Part shown: piece after piece, positions 1-10,105 of the stretch
How the letters are laid out: every line of letters begins with the position of its first letter
How positions within the stretch are numbered: position 1 is the first letter of the stretch
NCBI RefSeq assembly: GCF_026013965.1
Contig: NZ_CP110341.1
Span: 1,984,001-2,048,000 of the forward strand
DNA: 64,000 nt
Direction: 5' to 3'
DNA from: Brevibacterium sp. JSBI002
Lineage (GTDB): Bacteria > Actinomycetota > Actinomycetes > Actinomycetales > Brevibacteriaceae
Made by a program: the position numbers and the translations under genes
The notes under the pieces: model-generated
Database searches by the model: none
What the model saw: only the letters and a program-made list of their open reading frames with translations
Told to the model about the DNA's origin: nothing

Positions 1-27
1 GTTCTTCAGGTCGTTCGTTGTCGCCAC
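1..27 (-). CDS. efp: Elongation factor P, first nine codons only
   Basis: Reading leftwards from a GTG at 27, the window edge encodes MATTNDLKN, which matches the usual start of actinobacterial EF-P, the factor that relieves ribosome stalling at polyproline. An AAGGA Shine-Dalgarno lies about nine bases upstream. The gene follows aroB on the same strand, the usual actinobacterial order. The identification rests on nine residues plus context; the rest of the gene is outside the window. Confidence 0.6.
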
Positions 28-174
28 TAATTCGTCCTTCTTCGGTTCAGTCCTGATCACCGAATGGTGATCGCAGTCGGCACGACGCGTCGGAGGACCC
101 CGAGGTGCGGGGTCGACGAACGCGCCACTGGGCAAGTCTAGCAAGCCCAGCGGGACGCTTCCATCCGGGCGGGG

Positions 175-1296
175 TCAGTCGAGGCCGAGGCCGATGCCGA
201 GGGGAACCGTCGGCGAATCCTCGCCGATCTCCTGGTAGGCGGTGAAGAGGATGGAGGCATCGGGGATCTCGACGGTGCTCGGTTCGCCGATGTCGCTGAG
301 CAGCACCATCCGCAGCATCGCTCCGCGGGCCTTCTTGTCTCTCTTCATCGTGTCCAGCAGCTGCGGCCACACGTCGGAACGGTAGCCCACCGGCAGTCCG
401 AGCTTGCCCAGCAATTCACGGTGGAGGTCGACGACTTCGTAGGGCAGGCTCTTGATCATCGACGCCACCTCGGCGGCGAAGACCATACCCACCGATACGG
501 CGGCACCGTGGCGCCACTGGTAGCGCTCCTTGTGCTCGATCGCATGGCCGAGGGTGTGGCCGTAGTTCAGTATCTCCCGGCGTCCGGACTCCTTGAAGTC
601 TCCGGAGACGACATCGGCCTTGACCCGGATGGAGCGTTCGATGAGTTCGCGCAGCACGGGGCCGTGCACATCGGCGATCTCGTCCTTCGAATGGTTCGAC
701 ACGAGGTCGAGGATTGCGGGGTCGGCGATGAATCCGGTCTTGACCACCTCGGCGAGGCCGGTGAACAGTTCGTTCTCCGGCAGGGTCCCGAGCGTGTCGA
801 GGTCGACGAGGACACCGGCGGGTGCGTGGAAGGAGCCGACGAGGTTCTTGCCTTCGGCGGTGTTGATCCCGGTCTTGCCGCCGACGGAGGCATCGACCAT
901 GCCGAGCACGGTGGTGGGGATGTGGATGACCTTGATTCCACGCAGCCAGGTGGCGGCCACGAAACCGCCGAGGTCGCTCACCGCTCCCCCGCCGACGGTG
1001 ATGATCGCGTCGGTGCGGGTGAAGTCGGATTGGCCGAGGACCTGCCAGCAGAATGCGGCGACCTGGACGTGTTTGGCCTCTTCGGCGTCGGGGATCTCCG
1101 CGGCCACGGCCTCGAGACCGGCGGCGGCGAGGTCGTCGCGAACGGTCTCACCGGTGGTGCGCAGGGCGCGGGGGTGGATGACGAGGACCTTCTCGACGCG
1201 GTTTCCGAGCAGCTCGGGCAGTTCGCCGAGCAGTCCCTGGCCGACGAGGACGGGGTAGTTCCCGCCGGCGTCCACATTGATGCGTGTGAGGCTCAT
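175..1296 (-). CDS. aroB: 3-dehydroquinate synthase
   Basis: Cytosolic NAD- and metal-dependent enzyme that cyclises DAHP to 3-dehydroquinate, the second step of the shikimate pathway. The NAD-binding glycine motif VGGGAVSDLGGF, the GLAEVVKTG segment and the metal-ligand segments NYGHTLGHAIEH and RHGAAVSVGM are all present. Length (373 aa) is normal. Two in-frame ATGs exist, at 1320 and 1296; I prefer 1296 because AGGAAG lies about ten bases upstream and the extra eight residues look unconserved, but 1320 is possible. It follows aroK by about 170 bases and probably belongs to the same transcript as aroC and aroK. Confidence 0.95.
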   Translation of the reverse strand: MSLTRINVDAGGNYPVLVGQGLLGELPELLGNRVEKVLVIHPRALRTTGETVRDDLAAAGLEAVAAEIPDAEEAKHVQVAAFCWQVLGQSDFTRTDAIITVGGGAVSDLGGFVAATWLRGIKVIHIPTTVLGMVDASVGGKTGINTAEGKNLVGSFHAPAGVLVDLDTLGTLPENELFTGLAEVVKTGFIADPAILDLVSNHSKDEIADVHGPVLRELIERSIRVKADVVSGDFKESGRREILNYGHTLGHAIEHKERYQWRHGAAVSVGMVFAAEVASMIKSLPYEVVDLHRELLGKLGLPVGYRSDVWPQLLDTMKRDKKARGAMLRMVLLSDIGEPSTVEIPDASILFTAYQEIGEDSPTVPLGIGLGLD

Positions 1297-1467
1297 TCGT
1301 CCGTCTTCCTGATCGTTCATCGTCTTCTCTCAAGGTTCGGCCGCCCGGTGGGTACTCGGAGTCGAGGCACCAGTTCCGTGGACCGGATCCAGCCTAGCCC
1401 TCACAGGCTCCCGGCGGCGAAACGGGTGGCCGATGTGGTCGCAGGCGTCTCACCGCCGGGGCTGTGC

Positions 1468-2106
1468 TCAGCGCTGCTGACCGGATCCGGCGTCGTCGGG
1501 ATCGGCGTACTTCGCGTACTCCTCGGCTCGCTGCAGACCGGTGAGGACGTCGACGACCCGGTTGACCACCGTCGACGGCGGTGAGTTCGAGGCCTGGACC
1601 CGGAAGGTCGCGACCTGTTCGTACAGGGGTTCGCGTTCGTTGACCAGGGCCAGCCAGTTCTCCACCGGGCTGCCGGCACCGCGCAGCAACGGTCGGTGCG
1701 GGGCGGTCAGCCGCTGTGCCACGGTGTCGACATCGATATCGATGTGCACGACCTTGATCGCCGGGTGTCGCAGCTGGGCTCGGGTGCCGGGGTTGAGGAT
1801 CGCTCCTCCGCCCAGGGACACGATGCCCGGACGATCGAGCAGACGACGCAGCGCTCTGCGCACGACCTCCCGTTCGATGCGTCGGAAGTGATCTTCGCCG
1901 CGTTCGACGAAGATCTCCGAGATGACCCCGTACTTGTCGACGATGTTCGCGTCCGTGTCCGTCAGCGGCAGGCCGAGCCGGTCGGCCAGCAGCCGACCGA
2001 TCGTCGATTTCCCTGCCGCCGGCGGACCGGAGAGCACGATGCGCGAGAGCGCGGCGGGGACCGGTTCCAAGGGCGGAACCGGTTTGGGCAGCGGGGTGTG
2101 GTTCAT
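1468..2106 (-). CDS. aroK: Shikimate kinase
   Basis: Phosphorylates shikimate at the 3-hydroxyl using ATP. Visible motifs are the P-loop GPPAAGKST, the DTDANI shikimate-binding aspartates, the SLGGGAI glycine motif and the RPLLRG lid arginine. The start at 2106 overlaps the aroC stop in an ATGA, so the two are translationally coupled; the frame stays open further upstream but that part is a shadow of aroC. The protein (212 aa) is longer than the ~170 aa norm because of a proline-rich N-terminus and a C-terminal tail of about 25 residues with no recognised domain. Confidence 0.93.
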   Translation of the reverse strand: MNHTPLPKPVPPLEPVPAALSRIVLSGPPAAGKSTIGRLLADRLGLPLTDTDANIVDKYGVISEIFVERGEDHFRRIEREVVRRALRRLLDRPGIVSLGGGAILNPGTRAQLRHPAIKVVHIDIDVDTVAQRLTAPHRPLLRGAGSPVENWLALVNEREPLYEQVATFRVQASNSPPSTVVNRVVDVLTGLQRAEEYAKYADPDDAGSGQQR

Positions 2107-3302
2107 CGTCCGATGCGGAGGTTCTCCGGAATGGCCGCGACATAGGCGTCCAGGTTCCGCTTCGTCTCGGCAACGGAGTCTCCGCCGAACTTCTCGACGA
2201 CGGCTTCGGCGAGAACCAGTGCCACCATGGCTTCGGCGACGACTCCCGAGGCGGGAACTGCACACACGTCGGAGCGCTGATGATTCGCCTTCGCGGCCTC
2301 ACCGGTTTCGACGTCGACCGTCGCCAGGGCACGCGGCACCGTGGCGATCGGCTTCATCCCCGCCCGCACACGCAGCGGGCCGCCCGTGGACATTCCGCCT
2401 TCCGTGCCGCCGGCACGATTGCTCGTGCGGCGGAATCCGTCGGGTCCGACTTCCAATTCGTCATGGGCCTGCGAGCCGGGACGCTTCGTGGTGAGGAAAC
2501 CGTCTCCGACCTCGACGCCCTTGATCGCCTGGATGCCCATGAGGGCACCGGCCAGGCGGGAGTCGAGACGACGGTCCCAATGCACGTGGGAGCCCAGGCC
2601 CGGAGGCAGGTTGTAAGCGAGAACCTCGACGACTCCGCCGAGGGTGTCCCCGGCCTTCTTCGCAGCGTCGATCTCGGTGACCATCGCCGCTGAGAGGTCG
2701 GCGTCGAAGCAGCGGACCGGATCGGCGTCGAGGGCGTCGACATCGGCCGCGGTCGGCAGCGCGGGCAGCGCATCGGCTGCGTGTTCGGCGCCGCCGATGG
2801 CCACGGTGTGGGAGACCAGCGTGATGCCGAGTTCGCCGAGGAACTTCGCTGCCACCGTGCCCAGAGCCACGCGCATCGCGGTCTCACGCGCCGAGGCGCG
2901 CTCCAACACGGGGCGGGCTTCGTCGAAGCCGTATTTCTGCATGCCGACGATATCGGCATGGCCCGGACGCGGCCGGGTCAGCGGGGCGTTGCGCGCCAGT
3001 CCTTCGAGTTCGGACGCGTCGACGGGATCCGGGCTCATCACGGATTCCCATTTCGGCCATTCGGTGTTGCCGACCTCGATCGCCACCGGTGAGCCCAAGG
3101 TCTGCCCGTGGCGGACTCCGCCGAGGAGACGCACCTCGTCGGCTTCGAACTTCATCCGTGCGCCGCGGCCATAGCCGAGTCGGCGGCGAGCCAGGCTCGC
3201 ACGAATATCGTCCCTGGTGATCGGTACATGGGCGGGAAGCCCCTCAATGATCCCGGTCAGCGCTTCGCCGTGGGATTCGCCTGCAGTCAGCCATCTCAAC
3301 AT
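2103..3302 (-). CDS. aroC: Chorismate synthase
   Basis: FMN-dependent enzyme that turns EPSP into chorismate, the last step of the common aromatic pathway. It carries the N-terminal GESHGEAL signature, the TRPRPGHAD segment, the [10 protein letters not shown] block, the [17 protein letters not shown] segment and the late [11 protein letters not shown] motif. At 399 aa it is the normal actinobacterial length. It starts ten bases after the prepilin peptidase stop and overlaps aroK by four bases, so it sits inside a dense aro unit. Confidence 0.97.
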   Translation of the reverse strand: MLRWLTAGESHGEALTGIIEGLPAHVPITRDDIRASLARRRLGYGRGARMKFEADEVRLLGGVRHGQTLGSPVAIEVGNTEWPKWESVMSPDPVDASELEGLARNAPLTRPRPGHADIVGMQKYGFDEARPVLERASARETAMRVALGTVAAKFLGELGITLVSHTVAIGGAEHAADALPALPTAADVDALDADPVRCFDADLSAAMVTEIDAAKKAGDTLGGVVEVLAYNLPPGLGSHVHWDRRLDSRLAGALMGIQAIKGVEVGDGFLTTKRPGSQAHDELEVGPDGFRRTSNRAGGTEGGMSTGGPLRVRAGMKPIATVPRALATVDVETGEAAKANHQRSDVCAVPASGVVAEAMVALVLAEAVVEKFGGDSVAETKRNLDAYVAAIPENLRIGR

Positions 3303-3312
3303 TCCACCGATT

Positions 3313-4092
3313 CTACAAAAGTATTGGGGCGAACAGGCACCCGAGCCACATGCCGGAAAGCATGGCCGGTCCGAAGGCGATGGTCACCCCGCGCACCCGA
3401 CCGGCTCGGATCGTGCCGATGAGCGCCCAGACGCCGCTGATGAGCATCATGGCGACAAGCACGAGGGCAGGTGCCCACGGGTCGAAGAGACCGGGCACGG
3501 CGAAGACGATGAATGCGAGCTTGACGTCCCCGAGCCCCATCGTCCGCACTCCCAGCAGTCGACCCATGAGGTGCAGCGCAGCGAAGGCGCCGAGTCCGAG
3601 GAATCCTGCGAAGAATGACCAGAACCACATCGGCAGTTCTCCGAGCACGGAGCCCGTGATCAGGAGTCCCAGGGCGACCAGAGACAGGGGGATGACGATC
3701 CGATCAGGCAGTCTGCGGACGCTCAGGTCTGCGGAGATGAGGAATGGTGTGGCTCCGGAGACGAGTCCCAGCAGCAGGGCGGAGAGGATGCGATCGGCGG
3801 AATTCGGCTGGTCTGGGGCGAACGTCGTTCCGCCCAGCGGCGCATAGGCGCTCCACCCTGTCTCCAGTGGTGCGAGCACGAAGAGGGTGAAGACGACGGC
3901 GACTGCCGCGGCGATGATGGGGCCGAGCAGCATCGGTCCCGGACCACGTGCCCATCCGGATGACTGCCACCGCTGCAGGTGCGCGGAGTCGTTGAGCCAG
4001 GTCCGTGGGGTCACGGCGAGGATGAGACCGCAGGCCAGAGCGGCCAGAACCGTGACTCCGATGGTCATCCCGTGCAGCACTCCGGTGTCCAT
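3313..4092 (-). CDS. A24-family prepilin peptidase-like membrane protein
   Basis: Polytopic membrane protein of the type IV leader peptidase family, which cleaves and may N-methylate prepilins. The two catalytic aspartates expected for A24 peptidases are visible in [12 protein letters not shown] and in GLGDVKL. There are about seven hydrophobic segments. It lacks the cysteine-rich cytoplasmic domain of classical PilD, as is common for actinobacterial members. ATG at 4092 is chosen because GGTGAT lies just upstream; a GTG at 4101 is possible. It sits between aroE and aroC, a placement often seen in Actinobacteria. No pilin genes are in the window, so its substrate is unknown. Confidence 0.82.
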   Translation of the reverse strand: MDTGVLHGMTIGVTVLAALACGLILAVTPRTWLNDSAHLQRWQSSGWARGPGPMLLGPIIAAAVAVVFTLFVLAPLETGWSAYAPLGGTTFAPDQPNSADRILSALLLGLVSGATPFLISADLSVRRLPDRIVIPLSLVALGLLITGSVLGELPMWFWSFFAGFLGLGAFAALHLMGRLLGVRTMGLGDVKLAFIVFAVPGLFDPWAPALVLVAMMLISGVWALIGTIRAGRVRGVTIAFGPAMLSGMWLGCLFAPILL

Positions 4093-4105
4093 CGCGATCA
4101 CCGGT

Positions 4106-5008
4106 TCAGTCCTGCGCCCGGGCGGGAGGGCCTTCGAGTGCTGCGTACATAGCCGCCGTGACCCGCGCGGTCAGGTCGTCTGCCGCCGGCAGGCTCTCCG
4201 TCGTGGTCGGGTCGTCGGCCCTGGCTGCGGCGAGGAACATCTCGAACTGGGCGACGGCCTGTTCGACGAGCATGGCGGTTCCGGCGACGGGGCGCAGACC
4301 GTGTGCGGCGGCCGCGGCGAGGAAGGTCGAATCGGCGGCGTAGGCGACGTCGAGGGCGATCGCTCCGGGGGCGAAGGAGTCATCCCAGATCGGGTCGGGC
4401 GCCGCCTCGGCGGGCAGCGTGGAGATGACGATCGACGATGGACCGATTCGAGTCAGGTCGCCCACCGAGGCGGTCAGCCCGATCCGTTCGGCCAGATCGA
4501 GAACCCGGCGGGCACGGTCCGGGTTGCGGACGCGGAAGTCCACGTGTGCGATCCCGAGATCGCGGCAGGCCACGAGCGCCGAGGCAGCCGTGGCTCCGGC
4601 GCCGAGGACCGTCGCCCGACCGGCTCCCGCACCACCGGCCGCGGACGGACCCGATTCCCCGTGCGGGGCGATGGCACGCACGATGCCCTCGACGTCGGTG
4701 TTCGCCACCTGCATTTCTCCGCTGCGGCGGACAAGGGTGTTGCCGGCGGTCGTCAGTGCCGCCGTTTCGTCGACGGTCCACCCGCGTTCGGCGGCGAGTG
4801 TGACGAGTCGGTCCTTCAACGGCATCGTCAGTGAGAAACCGGTGTGATCGGGGTGGGAGTCGAGGAATTCCTCGAGCTCATCGGCTCCGATTTCGTACCG
4901 GGAGTACTCGCTGGATGCCAAGTTCAGCGCCGCGAAGGCGGCTCGGTGGAGCACCGGGGATTTCGAGTGTGCGATCGGCGAACCGAGCACTGCGGCAAGG
5001 ATCCTCAC
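4106..5008 (-). CDS. aroE: Shikimate dehydrogenase
   Basis: NADPH-dependent reduction of 3-dehydroshikimate to shikimate. The substrate-binding motif SPIAHSKSP, the catalytic lysine in MPLKD, the NTDVEG aspartate motif and a Rossmann dinucleotide loop (GAGATAASAL) are present in the right order. It starts with GTG at 5008, three bases after the mltG stop. At 300 aa it is slightly longer than the E. coli enzyme. Together with aroC, aroK and aroB it supplies four of the seven shikimate-pathway steps in this unit. Confidence 0.93.
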   Translation of the reverse strand: MRILAAVLGSPIAHSKSPVLHRAAFAALNLASSEYSRYEIGADELEEFLDSHPDHTGFSLTMPLKDRLVTLAAERGWTVDETAALTTAGNTLVRRSGEMQVANTDVEGIVRAIAPHGESGPSAAGGAGAGRATVLGAGATAASALVACRDLGIAHVDFRVRNPDRARRVLDLAERIGLTASVGDLTRIGPSSIVISTLPAEAAPDPIWDDSFAPGAIALDVAYAADSTFLAAAAAHGLRPVAGTAMLVEQAVAQFEMFLAAARADDPTTTESLPAADDLTARVTAAMYAALEGPPARAQD

Positions 5009-5011
5009 CGG

Positions 5012-6148
5012 CTATCCGTCGTCCTTGCTGTGCTCGCGCAGCCACTTGCGGTAGATCTCGACGTTCTTCTTGTGGTCCTCGTAGTTGTCGGCGAACTTGG
5101 TCTCCCCCGTGTCCGGGTTGGTCGCGACGAAGAACTGCCAGTCACCGTCGGCGGGTTCGAGCGCAGCTTCGACGGCGCCCTTGCTCGGCGAGTTGATGGG
5201 ACCGGGAGGCAGACCCTTCTTCTTGTACGTGTTGTACGGCGAGTCCGACTGGCGTTCCTTCTTCGTCGTCGTCAGGTCGGAGCGGGCACCGTGGATGTAG
5301 GCCACGGTCGCGTCCGATTGGAGGAGTCCCCCGGTCTGCGATTCGTCGGAGATGCGGTTGAGGAAGGACCTGGCGACCTTCGAGCGCACCTCAGGGTCAC
5401 CCGGGGATTCCTTCTCCACGAGGCTGGCCAGAGTGAGGATGCGGTTGGCGTCCTTGCTCTCGATTCCCAGTTCGTCGAGTTCGGTCTCGGTCTTGTCGAC
5501 CATCTCCTGGACGATGTCCTCGGCGGTCTTCTGCTTGTTGAGGTCGTAGGTCGCCGGGTACAGATACCCCTCGAGGCTCGGTGCGTCGATCTCGAGTCCG
5601 TAGTCCTTCGGGGTCTTGTCGTCGATGGCTTTGTCGACCTCATCGGCGTTCATCCCCGATTCGATCATGATCGCCTTGATCTCTTCGACCTGTTTGCCTT
5701 CGGCGACCGTGATCTTCGGCGGGGCGATGGGGTTGATGAGCGCTTCGACCGCGGCCTTCGAGCTCATCTTCTCCCGCATCGTCCAGGTTCCGGCCTGGAT
5801 GGTCGCCTCACGGCGTTCGATCTCGTCGAGGAAGGGCTCGGAATTCATGATCACTCCGGCTTCGACGAGCTGGTTGGCCACGGTGCGGGCCGAGGATCCG
5901 GGAGCGATCTCGATCGAGACCTCGTTCGTGCCCTGCCCCTCGTAGTCGCCTTTCGGTCCGAACAGATCGTCGAAGACTCCCCCGGCCGCGCGCACACCGA
6001 AGAATCCTCCGATGCCGAAGACGAGGATGCAGATGATCACGATCGTCGTCGTGCGGCGCCGGCGCATCATTCTGCGCCGCTTCTTCGCGCGGATCTCTGC
6101 GCGGGACAGTCCTTCGTCGGTTGAGAACTCTTCGGTGATCGGGCTCAT
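5012..6148 (-). CDS. mltG: Endolytic murein transglycosylase MltG
   Basis: Membrane-anchored lytic transglycosylase that cuts nascent peptidoglycan and is thought to end glycan strands. A short, very basic cytosolic N-terminus (residues 20-34) leads into one membrane segment at about 35-55. The extracytoplasmic YceG-like part carries the catalytic glutamate in ASLVEKES near residue 240 and the conserved SPYNTYKKKGLPPGPI segment near the end. The start at 6148 overlaps the ruvX stop in ATGA. Length (378 aa) is typical. Confidence 0.93.
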   Translation of the reverse strand: MSPITEEFSTDEGLSRAEIRAKKRRRMMRRRRTTTIVIICILVFGIGGFFGVRAAGGVFDDLFGPKGDYEGQGTNEVSIEIAPGSSARTVANQLVEAGVIMNSEPFLDEIERREATIQAGTWTMREKMSSKAAVEALINPIAPPKITVAEGKQVEEIKAIMIESGMNADEVDKAIDDKTPKDYGLEIDAPSLEGYLYPATYDLNKQKTAEDIVQEMVDKTETELDELGIESKDANRILTLASLVEKESPGDPEVRSKVARSFLNRISDESQTGGLLQSDATVAYIHGARSDLTTTKKERQSDSPYNTYKKKGLPPGPINSPSKGAVEAALEPADGDWQFFVATNPDTGETKFADNYEDHKKNVEIYRKWLREHSKDDG

Positions 6149-6621
6149 ACGTCGTTCTCCTCGTCGGGCAGCTCACGGCCGGCGGGGACACCGGTGTTGT
6201 GTTCGTACTCGAGGGCGTTCTGGAGGATGATCACGGCGGCTTGGGCATCGACGATCTCGCGTCGCTGGCGTGACGATTTCCCGGCTGCGGCGAGAGCCTG
6301 GTGGGCCTCGACGGTGGTGAAGCGTTCGTCGACGAGACGGACGGATGTGCCGGTGGCCGAGGCGATCCGACGGGCGAATTCCAACGCCGAGGCGGCTGCG
6401 GCCCGGGCGGCGCCGTCGAGGGACTTCGGGTCCCCCACCAGGAGTTCGATGGGTTCGTATTCGTCGACGATGTCGCGCAGCTGCCGCAGCGCCGCCGGTT
6501 CGTCCTTTCGCCGAACGACGGTGAGCGGAGTGGCCAGAATCCCGTCGGGGTCGCTGGAGGCGACACCGATCCGCACGGAACCGATGTCGAGACCCAGCCG
6601 GCGACCTCGGCGGAAACTCAC
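6145..6621 (-). CDS. ruvX: Putative pre-16S rRNA nuclease / Holliday junction resolvase YqgF
   Basis: RNase H-fold protein of the YqgF/RuvX family, known for 16S rRNA 5'-end maturation and proposed as a resolvase. Characteristic blocks are GLDIGSVRIGVA near the start, LLVGDPKSLDG, VDERFTT and the late VDAQAAVIILQ aspartate segment. The start is GTG at 6621, overlapping the alaS stop by four bases (GTGA). It is 158 aa, the family norm. Its place between alaS and mltG is conserved in many Actinobacteria. Confidence 0.92.
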   Translation of the reverse strand: MSFRRGRRLGLDIGSVRIGVASSDPDGILATPLTVVRRKDEPAALRQLRDIVDEYEPIELLVGDPKSLDGAARAAAASALEFARRIASATGTSVRLVDERFTTVEAHQALAAAGKSSRQRREIVDAQAAVIILQNALEYEHNTGVPAGRELPDEENDV

Positions 6622-9272
6622 TGGATGGCTGCCTTGACCGCCGCGATGGCTGACGGGATCGCCGCGGGGTTGCTGCCTCCGCCCTGGGCGAGGTCGGGCT
6701 TGCCGCCGCCTCCGCCGCCGAGTTCGCCGCAGGCCAGCGACACGAGCTTTCCTGCCTGCAGACCGGCGGCGCGGGCCGCCTCGGTGGTGGCGATGACGAC
6801 GACGGGCTTTCCGCTGCTGACTCCGATGCCGAAGATCACCGCCTGACGGTCGGCGACCCGGTTGCGCAGGTCGGTGACCAGTGTGCGGATGTCTCCGGCA
6901 TTGGCGATGTCGCCGAGCTCGGCCTGCACGAACAGCGTCTGGCCCACGGTCTGCGCCTCATCGAGGAACTTGCCCGAAGAGGCGAGCAGCTGCTGGGCGT
7001 TGAGGCGAGCGATCTCCTTCTCGGCGTCCTTGAGCCGGCTCATCAGGTCGGACACGCGTGAGGTGACGTCGGTGCCGGGGACCTTGAGCATCTCCGAGAG
7101 TGAGGACACGATGGTCCGCTCGGCGGCCAGGGACCGGAAGGCGTCCATGCCGACAGCGGCTTCGATGCGCCGGACTCCGGAGCCGACGGATGCTTCGGAG
7201 AGCACGGAGATCGGGCCGACCTCCGCGGAGGCACCGACGTGGGTGCCGCCGCAGAGTTCGCGGGAGAAGGGTCCGCCGATGTCGACGACGCGCACGACGT
7301 TCGGGTACTTCTCGCCGAAGAGCGCCATGGCACCGGACCTCTTCGCGTCGTCGAAGGACATGTATTCGGTGCCGACTTCGTAGTTCGAGCGCACCGCGAG
7401 GTTCGCGACCTCTTCGATCTCGGCCCGCATCTGGGTGCTCGGGGCTTCGGGGAACGAGTAGTCGAAGCGCATGTATCCGGGCTGGTTGAGCGAACCGGCC
7501 TGCACGGCGTGGCTGCCGAGGATCTCGCGCAGCGCAGCGTGGACGAGGTGGGTGGCGGTGTGGGCCTGTGCGCCCTGGAACCGGTGGTCGTGGTCGACGG
7601 CGGCGAGCACCTCGTCACCGACGCGCAGCTCTCCGTCGATCACCTCGACCCGGTGGGCAGGCAGTCCCTTGACCGGATTCTGGACGTCGCTGACCCGGGC
7701 GGTGAAGCCATGGCCGGAGATGAGGCCGACGTCGGCGCGCTGACCGCCGGATTCGGCGTAGAACGGGGTCAGGTCGAGGACGACGTCGCCGCTCTGACCG
7801 GCGGTGAGCACCTCGGCGGCGACCCCATCGACGACGATTCCTCGCACGCGGGAGTCGGACTCGAGTCGGTCATAGCCGACGAATTCGCTGGCACCTTCGT
7901 CGAGCAGCGCCGAATAGGCGGACAGGTCGGTGTGGCCGCCGCCCTTCTTCGCCTTGGCATCGGCCTTGGCGCGGGTGCGCTGTTCACTCATCAGCTCACG
8001 GAACCCGGCCTCGTCGACGCTCAGTCCGGCTTCGGAAGCCATCTCGAGAGTGAGGTCGATGGGGAACCCATGGGTGTCGTGGAGAGCGAAGGCGATGTCC
8101 CCGCTGATGGTCTTGTCCGCGCCGTCGAGTGACTTCGCGGCATTGGCGAACAGCTGAGTGCCGGATTCGAGGGTGCGCAGGAACGCTTTCTCCTCGGCGT
8201 AGGCGACCCGGGAGATGCGGTCGAAGTCCGTTTCGAGTTCCGGGTAGGACAGCTTCATGGCCTGCATAGAGACGGGGAGCAGCTCGGGCAGGACTTCTTC
8301 CTTGACTCCGAGCAGACGCATGGCACGCACGGCACGGCGGAGCAGGCGGCGGAGGATGTAGCCGCGGCCTTCGTTGCCGGGGCGGACCCCGTCGCCGATG
8401 ATGATCAGGGCCGAACGGACATGGTCGGCGACGACGCGCAGCTGCACATCGGCGTGCTCGTCCTCTCCATAGGTCCGACCGGCCAGACGGCTGGCGGCCT
8501 CGATGACGGGGAAGACCTCGTCGATCTCGTACATGTTCTCCACGCCCTGGAGCAGGAAGGCGACACGTTCGAGTCCCATGCCGGTATCGATGTTCTTCGC
8601 CGGCAGCTCGCCGGCCACGTCGAAGTCCACCTTCGAGCGAACCTCGGAGAGTTCGAACTCCATGAACACGAGGTTCCAGATCTCGATGTAGCGGTCTTCG
8701 TCGGCCACGGGTCCGCCGTCGACGCCGTAGGCGGGGCCGCGGTCGAAGTAGATCTCCGAGCAGTAGCCGCCGGGGCCGGGCTGGCCGGTGTGCCAGTAGT
8801 TGTCCTCGTTGTCGCGCAGCTGGATGCGCTCACGGGGAACGGAGGTCTCCTCGAGCCACATGTCGATGGTCTCGAGATCGTCCTCGTGCACTGTCGCCCA
8901 CAGCAGCTCCGGGTCGAAGCCGAGGCCGCCCTCGGCGACGGGGGTCGTCAGCAGTCCCCAGGCGAACTTGATGGCATCGCGCTTGAAGTAGTCGCCGAAG
9001 GAGAAGTTGCCGTTCATCTGGAAGAAGGTGCCGTGGCGGGTCGTCTTGCCGACCTCTTCGATGTCTCCGGTGCGCACGCATTTCTGGACGCTGGTGGCGC
9101 GGTTGAACGGGGCCGGCTCCCGGCCGGTGAGGTAGGGAATGAACTGGACCATTCCCGCGATGTTGAACAGGATGGACGGATCGGAGCTGATCACCGACGC
9201 CGAGGGGACCACGGTGTGCCCGTTCGCTTCGAAGTAGTCCAACCAGCGTTGTTTGATCTCTGCCGTCTTCAA
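6618..9272 (-). CDS. alaS: Alanine--tRNA ligase
   Basis: Charges tRNA-Ala and edits mischarged Ser and Gly. Class II core motifs occur near the N-terminus (HGTFFQMNGNFSFGDYFK), the editing-domain zinc ligands are seen in HTATHLVHAAL and CGGTHVG, and the C-terminal C-Ala region ends in a glycine-rich GELGGGGGGKPD segment. I place the start at TTG 9272 because the protein then begins with the usual KTAEIKQRWLDYF block and a Shine-Dalgarno (AAAGG) lies about seven bases upstream. The frame stays open to 9350, but those residues do not resemble AlaS. Length 884 aa is normal. Confidence 0.95.
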   Translation of the reverse strand: MKTAEIKQRWLDYFEANGHTVVPSASVISSDPSILFNIAGMVQFIPYLTGREPAPFNRATSVQKCVRTGDIEEVGKTTRHGTFFQMNGNFSFGDYFKRDAIKFAWGLLTTPVAEGGLGFDPELLWATVHEDDLETIDMWLEETSVPRERIQLRDNEDNYWHTGQPGPGGYCSEIYFDRGPAYGVDGGPVADEDRYIEIWNLVFMEFELSEVRSKVDFDVAGELPAKNIDTGMGLERVAFLLQGVENMYEIDEVFPVIEAASRLAGRTYGEDEHADVQLRVVADHVRSALIIIGDGVRPGNEGRGYILRRLLRRAVRAMRLLGVKEEVLPELLPVSMQAMKLSYPELETDFDRISRVAYAEEKAFLRTLESGTQLFANAAKSLDGADKTISGDIAFALHDTHGFPIDLTLEMASEAGLSVDEAGFRELMSEQRTRAKADAKAKKGGGHTDLSAYSALLDEGASEFVGYDRLESDSRVRGIVVDGVAAEVLTAGQSGDVVLDLTPFYAESGGQRADVGLISGHGFTARVSDVQNPVKGLPAHRVEVIDGELRVGDEVLAAVDHDHRFQGAQAHTATHLVHAALREILGSHAVQAGSLNQPGYMRFDYSFPEAPSTQMRAEIEEVANLAVRSNYEVGTEYMSFDDAKRSGAMALFGEKYPNVVRVVDIGGPFSRELCGGTHVGASAEVGPISVLSEASVGSGVRRIEAAVGMDAFRSLAAERTIVSSLSEMLKVPGTDVTSRVSDLMSRLKDAEKEIARLNAQQLLASSGKFLDEAQTVGQTLFVQAELGDIANAGDIRTLVTDLRNRVADRQAVIFGIGVSSGKPVVVIATTEAARAAGLQAGKLVSLACGELGGGGGGKPDLAQGGGSNPAAIPSAIAAVKAAIQ

Positions 9273-9418
9273 TCCAAGGCCTTTCAGATATTGCCTGTGC
9301 TCCGCCGAGCGGATGAGCCCGGCGCGACACTTACTCGTGCGTACCCGCACTTAACAGGGACTAGTTTAATGGCTCCGCCGCAATATGCGATGTGGCGCGG
9401 CGTGCCGTGAATGCACGA

Positions 9419-9446
9419 CTGCCCGGAACCAAGAGGTCCCGGGCAG
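9419..9446 (-). terminator. Terminator hairpin after rpsD
   Basis: A 12-bp stem with a 4-base loop, with one G-U-type pair on the RNA strand, lies 32 bases past the rpsD stop. There is no strong U-tract, which is common for actinobacterial terminators. Confidence 0.6.
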
Positions 9447-9478
9447 CCGCGGTGGCGCGATGCGCTGTGTTCAGCAGA

Positions 9479-10105
9479 TCAGCGCGAGTAGAACTCGACG
9501 ACGAGCTGAACGTCACAGGTGATCGGCACCTCTTCGCGCTTCGGGGTGCGCAGCAGGGTTGCCTGCAGTCCCTCGAGGTTCACGTTGAGGTATCCCGGCG
9601 TTGCGGGCAGAACGTCCTTGTGGCCACCGGCGGCGGCGACCTGGAACGGATCCATCGAAGCCGAACGCTCATGCACCTGGATGGTCTGGCCTTCCTTCAC
9701 GCGGAAGGAGGGACGGTCCACGCGCTGTCCGTCGACCGTGATGTGACGGTGGACGACGAACTGACGGGCCTGGGCCATGGTGCGGGCGAATCCCGAACGC
9801 AGGACGAGGGCGTCGAGACGCGATTCGAGGAGCTCGACCATTGTCTCACCGGTCAGACCGGGCAGACGGTTGGCTTCCTTGTAGGTCTTGAGCATCTGGG
9901 CCTCACGGATGCCGTACTGAGCGCGCAGACGCTGCTTCTCCTTGAGGCGGACCGAGTAGTCGCTGTCGTTGCGACGACGGGCGCGGCCGTGCTCACCTGG
10001 AGGGTACGGGCGACGCTCGAAGTACTTCTCGGCCTTGGGTGTCAGAGCAATGCCGAGGGCGCGCGAGAGGCGCGTCATGCGGCGATTACGTGCTGGTGCT
10101 GGCAC
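9479..10105 (-). CDS. rpsD: 30S ribosomal protein S4
   Basis: Primary 16S rRNA-binding protein of the small subunit. The basic N-terminal part contains LSRALGIALTPKAEKYFERR and YPPGEHGRARRR, followed by the S4 RNA-binding domain (residues about 95-160, ESRLDALVLRSGFARTMAQAR). I choose GTG at 10105 because AAAGG lies seven bases upstream and the product is then 208 aa, the expected size; upstream in-frame starts have no Shine-Dalgarno. It is monocistronic here, not in an S13-S11-rpoA operon, as is usual in this phylum. Confidence 0.95.
   Translation of the reverse strand: MPAPARNRRMTRLSRALGIALTPKAEKYFERRPYPPGEHGRARRRNDSDYSVRLKEKQRLRAQYGIREAQMLKTYKEANRLPGLTGETMVELLESRLDALVLRSGFARTMAQARQFVVHRHITVDGQRVDRPSFRVKEGQTIQVHERSASMDPFQVAAAGGHKDVLPATPGYLNVNLEGLQATLLRTPKREEVPITCDVQLVVEFYSR

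Noticed and set aside
9273..9418. T-box or other riboswitch upstream of alaS
   Set aside because: No specifier loop, antiterminator or conserved T-box sequence is seen, and the leader is short.
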